8,904 nt of DNA from Pseudomonadota bacterium. GTDB taxonomy: Bacteria > Pseudomonadota > Alphaproteobacteria > Rhizobiales > Hyphomicrobiaceae. The stretch is taken from assembly GCA_023430315.1 (NCBI GenBank), contig JAEZAW010000387.1:1-8904 (forward strand), written 5' to 3'. The first letter of the stretch is position 1; each line of letters starts with the position of its first letter. This document shows positions 1 to 7,223 of this stretch, in pieces. The position numbers and the translations under genes were made by a program. The notes beneath the pieces were generated by a model. That model had not been told where the DNA came from. It worked only from the letters and a program-made list of their open reading frames with translations, and searched no databases.

Positions 1-557
1 CGTCGGGCTTCTTCGTCTGCGGCTTCCACCTCGCCTTCTACGGCGTCCACCTGCCGGCGTTCGTTTCCGATCTCGGGATGCCGGCCTGGGTCGGCGTGTG
101 GGCGCTCATGGCGGTCGGTATCGCCAACATCGTCGGCACGTACGCGGCCGGTCAGTCCGCGCGCTTCGTCGAGCGGCGCGTGGGCTTGAGCTTCATCTAC
201 TTCATGCGCTCGTTCGCGTTCATTGCGCTGCTGTTGCTGCCCTTGACGCCATGGCTGATCATCGCCATCTCGGCGTTGCTCGGCCTCTTCTGGCTCTCGA
301 CCGTGCCGCTCACGTCAACGCTGGTTGGCATTTTCTTCGGCACGCAGTGGATGTCGATGTTGTTCGGCTTCGTGTTCCTGTCGCACCAGCTCGGGTCGTT
401 CGCCGGCCTCTGGCTCGCCGGAACCCTCTATGACGCAACGAAGTCCTACGATACCATGTGGTGGATCTGTATTGCGCTCGCGCTGTTTGCGGCTCTGGTC
501 CATTGGCCGATACGGGAGCGCCCCGTCGAGCGGCTCACGGAACAGCCCGCGACCTGA
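1..557 (+). CDS. MFS transporter, C-terminal half (5' truncated by window)
   Basis: The frame is open from the first complete codon (base 3) to TGA at 555-557, so 184 residues are visible and the true start lies upstream. The in-frame ATG at 78 is internal, because hydrophobic coding sequence continues before it. Six hydrophobic segments can be drawn (about visible residues 1-20, 29-50, 61-80, 83-108, 117-142 and 151-170). They match TM7-12 of a 12-span major facilitator. The opening GFFVCGFHLAF, the loop after segment 2 (GQSARFVERR) and the SHQLGSFAGLWLAG stretch resemble a common proteobacterial MFS group that I recall as generic 'MFS transporter'. The substrate cannot be read from sequence. 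It is the first visible gene of a plus-strand run; the next gene begins 11 nt after its stop. MFS assignment is secure, substrate unknown. Confidence 0.9.
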   Translation, partial: SGFFVCGFHLAFYGVHLPAFVSDLGMPAWVGVWALMAVGIANIVGTYAAGQSARFVERRVGLSFIYFMRSFAFIALLLLPLTPWLIIAISALLGLFWLSTVPLTSTLVGIFFGTQWMSMLFGFVFLSHQLGSFAGLWLAGTLYDATKSYDTMWWICIALALFAALVHWPIRERPVERLTEQPAT

Positions 558-568
558 GGAGATCGCGC

Positions 569-778
569 ATGACCATGATCGACGACCCGCACGCTGCCCA
601 TGAGGCGCCAGCTCAGGCGCCGATCCGCGCATCCGAGCGGATGCCGCGCGCCGTTCGACTCGGTCTGACGCTGGCGCTCGGTGGGCTCATGGCCGGTGCG
701 GTCTATCTCGTAGCCGTGCGCGGCGAGGCGCTGCTCGTGGATCTTGCGGCGCTCGGCGAGCGTCTTTGGTGCTTCTGA
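569..778 (+). CDS. small single-span membrane protein, 69 aa, function unknown
   Basis: ATG at 569 follows a strong Shine-Dalgarno stretch (GAGGAG, 556-561) with 7 nt spacing, and TGA is at 776-778. The same frame is open further upstream inside the MFS gene, but the SD and gene spacing point to 569 (ATG 575 is a weaker alternative). The N-terminus (1-30) is polar and rich in Ala, Pro and charged residues. Residues about 31-50 form one hydrophobic helix (LGLTLALGGLMAGAVYLVAV). A short, possibly amphipathic tail with acidic and basic residues follows, ending in WCF. No enzymatic motif is visible and I do not recognise the family. The gene sits between the MFS transporter and meaB, and its stop codon abuts the meaB ATG (TGAATG), so it belongs to the same transcript. 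A small partner of the MFS transporter is possible but is inference only. Confidence 0.7.
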   Translation: MTMIDDPHAAHEAPAQAPIRASERMPRAVRLGLTLALGGLMAGAVYLVAVRGEALLVDLAALGERLWCF

Positions 779-1849
779 ATGACGGGTGGCAGCGCCAGTG
801 GCGAGCCGGCCGGAGAAGCACCTGCGGAACTCAGCCGCCAGAGCTTCGACGCGCTCGCACTCGGAGAGCTTGCGAAGCGCATCCGCGCGCATGATCGTGC
901 CGCGCTCGCCCGCGCCATCACACTCGTCGAAAGCACCAAGCGCGAGCATCGCGCTCGCGCGCAAGCGCTCCTGCAGGAGCTGCTACCGGATACTGGCAAG
1001 GCGCATCGCATCGGCATCACCGGTGTTCCAGGTGTCGGCAAATCGACGGCGATCGATCAGCTCGGCATGAACCTCATCGAGGCCGGACACCGCGTCGCGG
1101 TGCTGGCCGTCGATCCGACCTCGCGTCGCACGGGCGGCTCCATCCTCGGCGACAAGACGCGCATGAGCCGCTTGTCGGGAAGCGAGCAGGCATTTATTCG
1201 TCCCTCACCGACCTCGGGAACGCTCGGCGGCGTCGCGCGGCGCACGCGTGAGACCATGCTGCTGGTCGAGGCGGCGGGTTATGACGTCGTGATCGTCGAG
1301 ACGGTCGGCGTCGGACAGTCCGAGACGGCGGTTGCCGAGATGGTCGACTTCTTTCTCGTGCTGCTGCTTGCCGGCGGCGGCGACGACCTCCAGGGTATCA
1401 AGAAGGGCATCATCGAGATCGCCGACATGATCGTCATCAACAAGGCCGATGGCGACAACATCAAGCGGGCGACGCGATCGGCTGCCGAGTACCAGGGCGC
1501 GCTCAACCTGCTCACGCCCGTCTCGCCGAGCTGGAGCCCGCCTGTGCTCACGTGCTCGGCGATCGACAATCGTGGCCTCGATGTGCTCTGGCAGAAAATC
1601 GAGGAGCACAAGCGCATCATGGAATCGACGGGCGCCTTCCTCGCCCGTCGCCAAACGCAGGCCGTGACCTGGATGCACGACATGCTCGCGGATCGGCTCA
1701 TGGATGAAGTGCGGGGACGGCCCGAGATCGTCGCGCGTCTCGGTCAGCTCGAGGCTGAGGTGCGGCTCGGTCGGCTGACGCCGGCCATGGCCGTCGAGAC
1801 AGTCATGGGGCTGTTGCGCGAGCGCGCGGGCGAAGGCGCGAAGTCATGA
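779..1849 (+). CDS. meaB: methylmalonyl-CoA mutase-associated GTPase MeaB (ArgK family)
   Basis: A 356-residue G3E-type P-loop GTPase of usual family length, slightly long at the N-terminus. The Walker A motif GVPGVGKST is at residues 82-90. The VDPTSRRTGGSILGDKTRM stretch (111-129) is typical of MeaB/ArgK. The ETVGVGQSE switch region is at 174-182, and the NKAD guanine-specificity motif at 221-224. Known role of the family: MeaB binds B12-dependent methylmalonyl-CoA mutase, gates cofactor loading by GTP hydrolysis and protects the enzyme from inactivation, in the cytoplasm. No mutase gene is in the window, so the partner must lie elsewhere. The ATG directly follows the TGA of the previous gene and has no clear SD, which suggests translational reinitiation. 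The stop overlaps the next start as ATGA. Older 'LAO/AO transport ATPase (ArgK)' labels apply to the same family. Confidence 0.95.
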   Translation: MTGGSASGEPAGEAPAELSRQSFDALALGELAKRIRAHDRAALARAITLVESTKREHRARAQALLQELLPDTGKAHRIGITGVPGVGKSTAIDQLGMNLIEAGHRVAVLAVDPTSRRTGGSILGDKTRMSRLSGSEQAFIRPSPTSGTLGGVARRTRETMLLVEAAGYDVVIVETVGVGQSETAVAEMVDFFLVLLLAGGGDDLQGIKKGIIEIADMIVINKADGDNIKRATRSAAEYQGALNLLTPVSPSWSPPVLTCSAIDNRGLDVLWQKIEEHKRIMESTGAFLARRQTQAVTWMHDMLADRLMDEVRGRPEIVARLGQLEAEVRLGRLTPAMAVETVMGLLRERAGEGAKS

Positions 1850-2526
1850 TCGCGAGCACAAATGGCCGCACGACAGTGTTGCTCACCGGATTCGGGCCAT
1901 TTCCGAGCGTGCCGGCGAATGCGACCTCGATCCTCGTGCCGCGCCTTGCGGATGCTGCGCGCGCGGCCTTTCCCGGCATCGTCTTCGAGACGCGCACACT
2001 GCCGACGGAATGGTCTGCCGGCATTGACCATCTCGATGGTTGCTATCGTGAGGTCGTGCCGAACGTGGCGCTGCATTTCGGCGTGTCCTCGCGAGCGAGG
2101 GGGTTCGAGATCGAGGCGCGGGGCCGCAATCGTCTGGCGTTCCTGCCCGATGCCGCAGGCATCTTTCCGAATACGCCGGTACTGAGGGCCGACGGCCACG
2201 AGTTCCTCGCGAGCACGGTGCCGGTCGGCGCGATCGTGAACCGGCTGCGCCGGCGCGGGCTTCCGGCCTTCATCTCACGCGATGCCGGCGCCTATCTCTG
2301 CAATGCGGCGTTGTACTCGGCGCTCGACATGGCGCGGCGCGGGGCGCGCGATCACCGCATCGGCTTCGTTCACGTACCGTCATCGCTGTTGGTAGAGGAG
2401 CGCCGTCCGGGTTTTGGCGTTCATCCGCGCTGTCCGCTGACGTGGCGCCAGGCCGTCGACGGCGGACTGGAGATCATTGGTGCGGTTCTGGGCCGGCCGG
2501 CGGCGAGGCGCTCGATGCACGCGTGA
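1846..2526 (+). CDS. pyroglutamyl-peptidase I-like cysteine peptidase (family C15)
   Basis: 226 residues against about 200-220 for bacterial C15 enzymes, which remove N-terminal pyroglutamate from peptides in the cytoplasm. The N-terminal TGFGPF motif is at residues 14-19. The catalytic triad can be placed: Glu90 in the HFGV...EIEARGRN region (with the conserved Asn five residues later, Asn95), Cys152 in DAGAYLCN, and His176 in GFVHVPSS. The segment that in classical Pcp reads GGR...ER.AIN...ARIPDN is divergent here (SSRARGFEIEARGRN, then PDAAGIFPN), so the substrate pocket may differ from that of the model enzymes. The start overlaps the meaB stop (ATGA), implying translational coupling; the SD is weak. 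The link between a pyroglutamyl peptidase and MeaB is not obvious. Fold and catalytic class are secure; exact substrate is not. Confidence 0.85.
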   Translation: MIASTNGRTTVLLTGFGPFPSVPANATSILVPRLADAARAAFPGIVFETRTLPTEWSAGIDHLDGCYREVVPNVALHFGVSSRARGFEIEARGRNRLAFLPDAAGIFPNTPVLRADGHEFLASTVPVGAIVNRLRRRGLPAFISRDAGAYLCNAALYSALDMARRGARDHRIGFVHVPSSLLVEERRPGFGVHPRCPLTWRQAVDGGLEIIGAVLGRPAARRSMHA

Positions 2527-2554
2527 AGTGGCGCCAGATCCACGCGTCACTTCA
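2518..2554. repeat. inverted repeat across convergent stop codons (possible bidirectional terminator)
   Basis: TGAAGTG (2524-2530) and its perfect complement CACTTCA (2548-2554) flank a 17-nt loop, and GCG/CGC can extend the stem after a 2-nt bulge. Each arm contains a stop codon: TGA of the peptidase gene on the plus strand and TGA of the amidase gene on the minus strand. CACGCGT also occurs twice as a direct repeat (2518-2524, 2541-2547). No T-run follows on either strand, so it is not a classical intrinsic terminator. It may limit collision between the convergent genes or be fortuitous. Confidence 0.35.
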
Positions 2555-4046
2555 TGTCCGTGCGCTTCGGCGGCGCGGTCACGATCGACTTGAGTGCCGG
2601 TGTCGGTTTCGTCAGCTTATTAAGATCCGGCAGCGGGCGCTTCAGTTCAGCGCTCGCATTGAAGGCCTGCTCCATGGCCTGTGCTGCCGAGAGCACGAAG
2701 CCATCCGCACGCGCGCGCCCGATGGCCTGGAGGCCGAACGGGAAGCCAGCGTGATCGACGCCGCAGGGAATGGAGATCGCCGGGTTCGTCGCGAGCGTGA
2801 CGACGTACGTGAGCGAGAGCCAGTGATAGTAGTTGCGCAGCGGCTTGCCGTTCATCTCCGTCACATAGAGCTGCGTCCACGGGAACGGTGACACCGGCAC
2901 GGTCGGCGCGAGGATCAGGTCGTACTCGTTGAAGATCTCCTGGAACTTCCGGTAGATGCGCGTCTGTTCAAGGTTGGCCCAGGCCACATCGGCCATGGTC
3001 ATTTTCGCGCCGATCTCGTAGTTCGCGCGGATGTTCGGGCCGAGCGTCGAGGGATCCTTCTCATAGGCATCGCGGTAGCGCCCGACGAAGGCGATCGCGC
3101 GGACGACATCGAAGCACTCGTCGGCCTTGCCCATATCGGGCTCGATGGGATCGCAGCGCTTGAAGAGATGCCGCATGGCCTTGATGCGGTCGCGGAAGAT
3201 CTTGCGGATGGGCTTGTCGACGGGGCTCGTGCCGAAGTCCTCAGTGTAAGCCACCTTGAGCCCGCCGAGATCGACCGGCTTCGGCGTCGCGAAACCTGCG
3301 GCGTCGACGTCATAGCTCAGCGGGTCGATGGCGTGCTGGCCCGCCTGCACTGCCATGAGCTGGCACGTGTCGGCGACCGTACGGCCCATAGGACCGAGCA
3401 CGGAGATCGCCGACCAGCCCATGGGGCGCATGGTGTGCGGCACGAGACCCGGCGAAGGACGGAAGCCCACGACGCCGTTGACGGCGCCTGGAATGCGCAG
3501 TGACCCGCCCGTATCCGAGCCCGTGCACACGGGCAGCATGTCGGTCGCGAGCGCCACTGCGGAGCCGCCCGATGAGCCGCCCGCATTCATGTTCGGATCG
3601 AACGGATTGCCCGTCGCGCCCCACACGGGGTTGCGGCTGTTCGCGCCGGCGCCGAACTCCGGCACGTTCGTCTTCGCAACGACAATGCCGCCCGCCGCGC
3701 GGATGCGCGCGACCATCACCGTATCGTTCTCGGGGATATTGTCCTTGTAGATCGGCGAGCCGTAGGTCGTGAGCAGCCCGCCCGTGTTCTCGAGGTCCTT
3801 CACGCCGACCGGGAGGCCGTGCAGTGCGCCGAGCGTCTCGCCGTCCTTCACGGCCTTCTCCGCCGCCTTGGCCTCGCGCCGCGCCCGCGCGTAGCAGGTG
3901 GCGGTCACCGCATTCACCGCCGGATTGATCTCGGCGATGCGCTCGATGCACGCCTCGAGCAGCTCGACGGGCGAGATTTCCTTCGAGCCAATACGGCGGC
4001 GCATTTCGACGGAGGAGAGCGAGAGGAGGTCTGCGTGCTTGGGCAT
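2547..4046 (-). CDS. amidase-signature family amidohydrolase
   Basis: 499 residues, usual for the family. The Ser-cis-Ser-Lys catalytic triad is intact: Lys83 in GVKDLEN, Ser158 in the NAGGSSGGSA glycine-serine motif and Ser182 in TGSDTGGSLRIP. The 24-residue spacing between the two serines is that of GatA and malonamidase E2. The family hydrolyses amide (sometimes ester) C-N bonds in the cytoplasm. It is unlikely to be GatA, because no gatC or gatB is adjacent and the C-terminal half (for example PTVPVSPFPWTQLYVTEMNG) looks like catabolic amidases. ATG at 4044-4046 has only a weak GAGG upstream. It lies 95 nt downstream of tctC on the same strand, with a hairpin between, so it may be the last gene of the transporter operon and act on the imported solute (inference). 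Substrate unknown. Confidence 0.93.
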   Translation of the reverse strand: MPKHADLLSLSSVEMRRRIGSKEISPVELLEACIERIAEINPAVNAVTATCYARARREAKAAEKAVKDGETLGALHGLPVGVKDLENTGGLLTTYGSPIYKDNIPENDTVMVARIRAAGGIVVAKTNVPEFGAGANSRNPVWGATGNPFDPNMNAGGSSGGSAVALATDMLPVCTGSDTGGSLRIPGAVNGVVGFRPSPGLVPHTMRPMGWSAISVLGPMGRTVADTCQLMAVQAGQHAIDPLSYDVDAAGFATPKPVDLGGLKVAYTEDFGTSPVDKPIRKIFRDRIKAMRHLFKRCDPIEPDMGKADECFDVVRAIAFVGRYRDAYEKDPSTLGPNIRANYEIGAKMTMADVAWANLEQTRIYRKFQEIFNEYDLILAPTVPVSPFPWTQLYVTEMNGKPLRNYYHWLSLTYVVTLATNPAISIPCGVDHAGFPFGLQAIGRARADGFVLSAAQAMEQAFNASAELKRPLPDLNKLTKPTPALKSIVTAPPKRTDMK

Positions 4047-4073
4047 GGTCGCTATCGAGCCTCGTGCAGGGGC

Positions 4074-4119
4074 AAAAACAAACTCGGCCAGCGAAGGTAT
4101 CGCTGGCCGGGCTGTTTGT
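4074..4119 (-). terminator. intrinsic terminator-like hairpin after tctC
   Basis: CGGCCAGCG (4085-4093) pairs perfectly with CGCTGGCCG (4101-4109) around a 7-nt loop. ACAAA (4078-4082) pairs with TTTGT (4115-4119) outside a small bulge. Read on the minus strand, the GC-rich stem is followed by GTTTGTTTTT (4083-4074), a classical rho-independent layout just after the tctC stop (4142). The following amidase ATG is only 27 nt beyond the T-run, so complete termination here would leave it without room for a separate promoter. Partial readthrough or an RNA-stabilising hairpin is likely. Confidence 0.7.
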
Positions 4120-4141
4120 CCCAGTACTTCTCGGAGTGGCG

Positions 4142-5113
4142 CTATTCGAGCTTGATGGCGGCCGCCTTGATCAGCTTGGCATTGTTCTCGCTGTCGCTCG
4201 CGAAGAAGGCGGCGATCTCCTTCGTCGTCATGGGCTGCAGGGCGGCACTGACGCCGCGCAGGCTCTTCTGGATGCTATCCGTTTTCGAGAGCTCGAGCAT
4301 CTTGGCGTTGAGCTTCTCGGCGATTTCCTGCGGCATCCCTGGCGGGCCTTGGATCGAATACCAGATCGGCACGTCCGAGTCGGGATGACCCAACTCGGTC
4401 AGCGTCGGGATGTCAGGGAAGTCCCAATGGCGCTTCGTGTCGTTGATGTTGAGCAGATGCAGCTTGCCGGCCTTCACGTGCGGAATGTTGTTGATCTCGT
4501 TCATCATCTGCACGTTGTTCGGCAGCAGATCATTCAGCGCGTCGGCGCTGCCGCGATAGGGCACGTGCAGGATATCGATGCCGGCCTTGAATTTGAGCAT
4601 CTCGAGCCGCAGATGCGTCGCGGTCGCGAGACCCGCAGACCCGTACGACAGCTTGCCCGGGTTCTTCTTTGCGTAGTCGACCATCTCTACGAACGTCTTC
4701 GGTCCGACCTGTGCGTTGATCGAGAAGCCCGTGACGAAGTCACCCGTGCGGCCGCAGGGGACGAACTTGCTCGCGTCATAGGGCGCCTTGCGCAGGTGCG
4801 GCAGGACGGTGAGCGTCGCACCTGGGGTGGCCAGCAGCGTGTAGCCATCGGGCGTGGCTTTCGCGACGGCCTCGGTGCCGATCATGCCGCCGGCACCGCC
4901 ACGGTTCTCGACCACGAACTGCTGGCCGAAAGCCTGGCTCAACGCTTCAGCCCACGGCCGGCCGATGAGATCGCTGCCGCCGCCTGGGGCGTAGGGGATG
5001 ATCAACTTTACCGGCCGCTCGGGCCAATTCGCGACCTGCGCGATCGCGCGCGGAATGGAGAAGCCGGTGACGGCGGTGGCGCCGGCAATGGCTAGAAATT
5101 CACGACGTCTCAT
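4142..5113 (-). CDS. tctC: Bug/TctC-family periplasmic solute-binding receptor
   Basis: 323 residues from ATG 5113, which has a strong SD (GAGGAGGA) about 7 nt upstream. The open frame continues to 5290 but would overlap tctA, and the signal peptide starts exactly at 5113. The N-terminus (RRREFLAIAG, hydrophobic stretch, RAIAQ) is a twin-arginine-like export signal with likely cleavage near residue 26. The mature start WPERPVKLIIPYAPGGGSD is the hallmark of the Bug (Bordetella uptake gene) family. Conserved stretches such as VVENRGGAGG, ATPDGYTLL and NPGKLSYGSAG follow. Known role: it captures a carboxylate-type ligand in the periplasm and delivers it to TctA/TctB. It is third in the operon, 59 bp after tctA, with its own strong ribosome site, consistent with higher receptor synthesis. 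Ligand unknown; the label tctC denotes the family, not proven citrate uptake. Confidence 0.92.
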   Translation of the reverse strand: MRRREFLAIAGATAVTGFSIPRAIAQVANWPERPVKLIIPYAPGGGSDLIGRPWAEALSQAFGQQFVVENRGGAGGMIGTEAVAKATPDGYTLLATPGATLTVLPHLRKAPYDASKFVPCGRTGDFVTGFSINAQVGPKTFVEMVDYAKKNPGKLSYGSAGLATATHLRLEMLKFKAGIDILHVPYRGSADALNDLLPNNVQMMNEINNIPHVKAGKLHLLNINDTKRHWDFPDIPTLTELGHPDSDVPIWYSIQGPPGMPQEIAEKLNAKMLELSKTDSIQKSLRGVSAALQPMTTKEIAAFFASDSENNAKLIKAAAIKLE

Positions 5114-5172
5114 TAGTGTTTCCTCCTCGTTGATCTCTGATCTTTCGGTCGGCGCCTGTCGGGGCGTCGGTA

Positions 5173-6681
5173 TCACTCCTGGAATGCCGTCTCGCGGCCT
5201 TTGCGAATGAAGGGCAGGACGACGAGCACGATCAGAATTCCCGCCAGCACCAGGAACGTGAGTGAAAGCGGACGCTGCACGAACACCCATGGATCGCCGC
5301 GCGAAAGCAGCATGGCGCGGCGCATGTACACTTCCATCATGGGCCCGAGCAGGAAGCCGAGCAATAACGGCGCCGGCTCGCAGTCGAGTTTCATGAGCAG
5401 ATAGCCGAGCAGGCCGAAGGCGGCGATGAACAGCACTTCGTTCGCCGAGTTATTGAGGCTGTACACGCCGATGCAGCAGAAGAAGAGCACGGCGATCGCG
5501 AGCAATCGGTAGGGCACGAGCAGCAGGCGCACCCAGAGCCCGATCATCGGCAGGTTGAGGATGATGAGCATGAGATTGCCGAACCACATGCTGACGATCA
5601 TGCCCCAGAAGAGACCCGGCCGCTGTTCCATGACCTGTGGGCCTGGAATGATGCCGTGGATCATCATGCCGCCGATCATCATGGCCATGACGGCGTTCGA
5701 CGGAATGCCGAGCGTGAGCATGGGAATGAATGAGGTCTGGGCGGCGGCGTTGTTGGCAGCTTCCGGACCCGCGACACCTTCGATCATGCCGGTGCCGAAT
5801 TTCTCCGGCGTCTTGGAGATCTTCTTTTCGAGCGTGTAGGCCGAGAACGAGCCGAGCACGGCGCCGCCACCCGGCAGCAGCCCGAGCAGGCCGCCGAGCA
5901 CAGTGCCGCGCAGAATCGGGCCGCGGCTCCGGCGGAAGTCCTCGCGGGAAGGCCAAAGGTTTTCGACCTTGGAGCTCACGAGATCGCGGCGCTCGGGGTT
6001 CGTCAGGTTCGCAATGATCTCGGCAATGCCGAAGATGCCCATGGCGAGCGGCACGAAGCCGAGGCCGTCGAAGAGATCGCTGATGCCGAACGTGAAGCGC
6101 TCATTGCCCGTGTTGACGTCGGTGCCAACGAGGCCGAGCAAGGCACCGAGGAAGACCATGCCGAAGGCTTTGATCACCGACCCGCGTGCCAGCACGATCG
6201 AGAAGACGAGGCCGAGCACCATCAGCGAGAAGTAGTCGGCGGGTGCAAACTGCTGGGCGAGGCGTGTGAGCGGCGGCGCGGCGGCAGCTATGACGATCGT
6301 CGCGACGCAGCCGGCGAAGAACGAGCCGATGGCGGCGATCGCGAGTGCCGGGCCGGCGCGGCCTTGGCGCGCCATCTGATAACCGTCGAGCGTTGTCACG
6401 ACGGAGCTCGACTCGCCCGGCAGGTTGACGAGGATGGCCGTCGTCGAGCCGCCGTACTGGGCGCCGTAGTAGATGCCCGCGAGCATAATCAGCGCGCCGT
6501 CTGCCGGTAGCACGTAGGTCACTGGCAGCAGCAGCGCCATGGTCGCGACTGGACCGACGCCGGGCAGCACGCCGACGGCCGTGCCGATGACGGCGCCCGC
6601 CAGACACCACATGAGGTTCTGCATCGTGGCGGCAACGGAAAGCCCGAGCGCCAGGTTCGTCAGCAGGCCGTCTAGCGCCAT
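5173..6681 (-). CDS. tctA: TctA-family large membrane subunit of TTT transporter
   Basis: 502 residues, matching the roughly 500 of TctA. The N-terminal signature GVLPGVGPVATMALLLPVTY is at residues 37-56, followed by the GIYYGAQYGGSTTAI and NLPGESSSVVTTLDGYQMAR motifs (69-105). A related second copy, GLLGLLPGGGAVLGSFSAY, is at 264-282, reflecting the internal duplication of the family. IPMLTLGIPSNAVMAMMIGG lies around 319-338. About 10-12 membrane spans are visible. Known role: the transmembrane permease subunit of tripartite tricarboxylate transporters, driven by the ion gradient and not by ATP. The start overlaps the end of tctB by 10 nt (6672-6681), which implies translational coupling; AGGGG precedes the ATG at about 6 nt. 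Substrate specificity cannot be deduced. Confidence 0.96.
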   Translation of the reverse strand: MALDGLLTNLALGLSVAATMQNLMWCLAGAVIGTAVGVLPGVGPVATMALLLPVTYVLPADGALIMLAGIYYGAQYGGSTTAILVNLPGESSSVVTTLDGYQMARQGRAGPALAIAAIGSFFAGCVATIVIAAAAPPLTRLAQQFAPADYFSLMVLGLVFSIVLARGSVIKAFGMVFLGALLGLVGTDVNTGNERFTFGISDLFDGLGFVPLAMGIFGIAEIIANLTNPERRDLVSSKVENLWPSREDFRRSRGPILRGTVLGGLLGLLPGGGAVLGSFSAYTLEKKISKTPEKFGTGMIEGVAGPEAANNAAAQTSFIPMLTLGIPSNAVMAMMIGGMMIHGIIPGPQVMEQRPGLFWGMIVSMWFGNLMLIILNLPMIGLWVRLLLVPYRLLAIAVLFFCCIGVYSLNNSANEVLFIAAFGLLGYLLMKLDCEPAPLLLGFLLGPMMEVYMRRAMLLSRGDPWVFVQRPLSLTFLVLAGILIVLVVLPFIRKGRETAFQE

Positions 6682-7130
6682 GAGAGCCCCTGCGGCAGTA
6701 CGCGGATCGGCATGCCGAGCCCATAGATGAACACAGCCACACCGAGCGCGACCATGAAGATCGCGAAGAGCGCATATTCACGCCAGCGCGTCTCGGGCGT
6801 GCCGAGGGCGGCGAGCGTCATGGATACGAGCATGGTCAGGACGAGGCCGAGGCGATCGACGAGAAGGGCGAACGCGGCCGTCGCGATCGTGATCATGATG
6901 GCCGGACGCCATGCCCAGCCCGTCAGGCGCGGACCGTCGACGACGAGCGACTTGCCGGCAAGAATGAGTCCCGTGCCGACGAGCAGCCAGGCGAGCGCTT
7001 TCGGCAGCACGCCCGTGTCGGGCCGCATCCACGAGCCCATGGGATAGTCCGCTGCGATCCAGTAGGCGCCGAGGCCGATGGCGATGAAAAAGAGGCCAGT
7101 GGCGAAATCCTGGCCGTTCCTAATCTGCAT
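6672..7130 (-). CDS. tctB: TctB-family small membrane subunit of TTT transporter
   Basis: 152 residues, the usual size for this poorly conserved subunit. Hydrophobic spans lie at about residues 9-27, 44-63, 76-91, 93-109 and 119-138. A long polar loop follows span 1 (YPMGSWMRPDTGVLP), and the C-terminal FIYGLGMPIRVLP resembles the YGLGLPLPLLP-type end of TctB proteins. Position also supports the call, since it directly precedes and overlaps tctA. ATG at 7128-7130 is the first in-frame start after a stop (TAG complement at 7134-7136); GGCGG upstream is a weak SD. It is the first gene of the operon, so the promoter should lie in 7131-7338. Identification relies on motif, size and context, as primary conservation is low in the family. 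Confidence 0.9.
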   Translation of the reverse strand: MQIRNGQDFATGLFFIAIGLGAYWIAADYPMGSWMRPDTGVLPKALAWLLVGTGLILAGKSLVVDGPRLTGWAWRPAIMITIATAAFALLVDRLGLVLTMLVSMTLAALGTPETRWREYALFAIFMVALGVAVFIYGLGMPIRVLPQGLSWR

Positions 7131-7209
7131 TCGCTACCGCCATGTGGGCTTCCTCCAGAGCGGCGCGCTTGTGGCACCTTGAGTGCCGGGATTTAGGACG
7201 TCCCCGGCT

Positions 7210-7219
7210 TTGTGCACAA
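7210..7219. promoter_or_regulatory. TTGTGCACAA palindrome, candidate operator of the TTT operon
   Basis: A perfect 10-bp palindrome (TTGTGCACAA), extended imperfectly by GGCT on one side and GCC on the other, lies 79 nt upstream of the tctB ATG. Dyads of the TTGT-N2-ACAA type are typical of GntR-family (FCD subgroup) regulators, which often control carboxylate uptake genes. No regulator gene is in the window, so this is a candidate only. Confidence 0.4.
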
Positions 7220-7223
7220 GCCC

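Noticed and set aside
78..557. MFS gene starting at ATG 78
   Set aside because: The frame is open to the window edge with an in-frame hydrophobic segment typical of TM7 before this Met, so 78 is internal.
446..964. 172-codon minus-strand frame across the small membrane protein and the meaB start
   Set aside because: It overlaps three well-supported plus-strand genes, and its product has no hydrophobic pattern or motif suggesting a real protein.
4064..5095. 343-codon open frame on the plus strand opposite tctC
   Set aside because: The minus-strand frame encodes a clear Bug receptor with signal peptide and SD. The opposite frame has no recognisable domain, is rich in Arg, Asp and Glu, and is a typical high-GC antisense shadow.
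4142..5290. Longer tctC start at 5290
   Set aside because: It would add 59 residues before the signal peptide and overlap tctA. The SD and RRREFL signal support ATG 5113.
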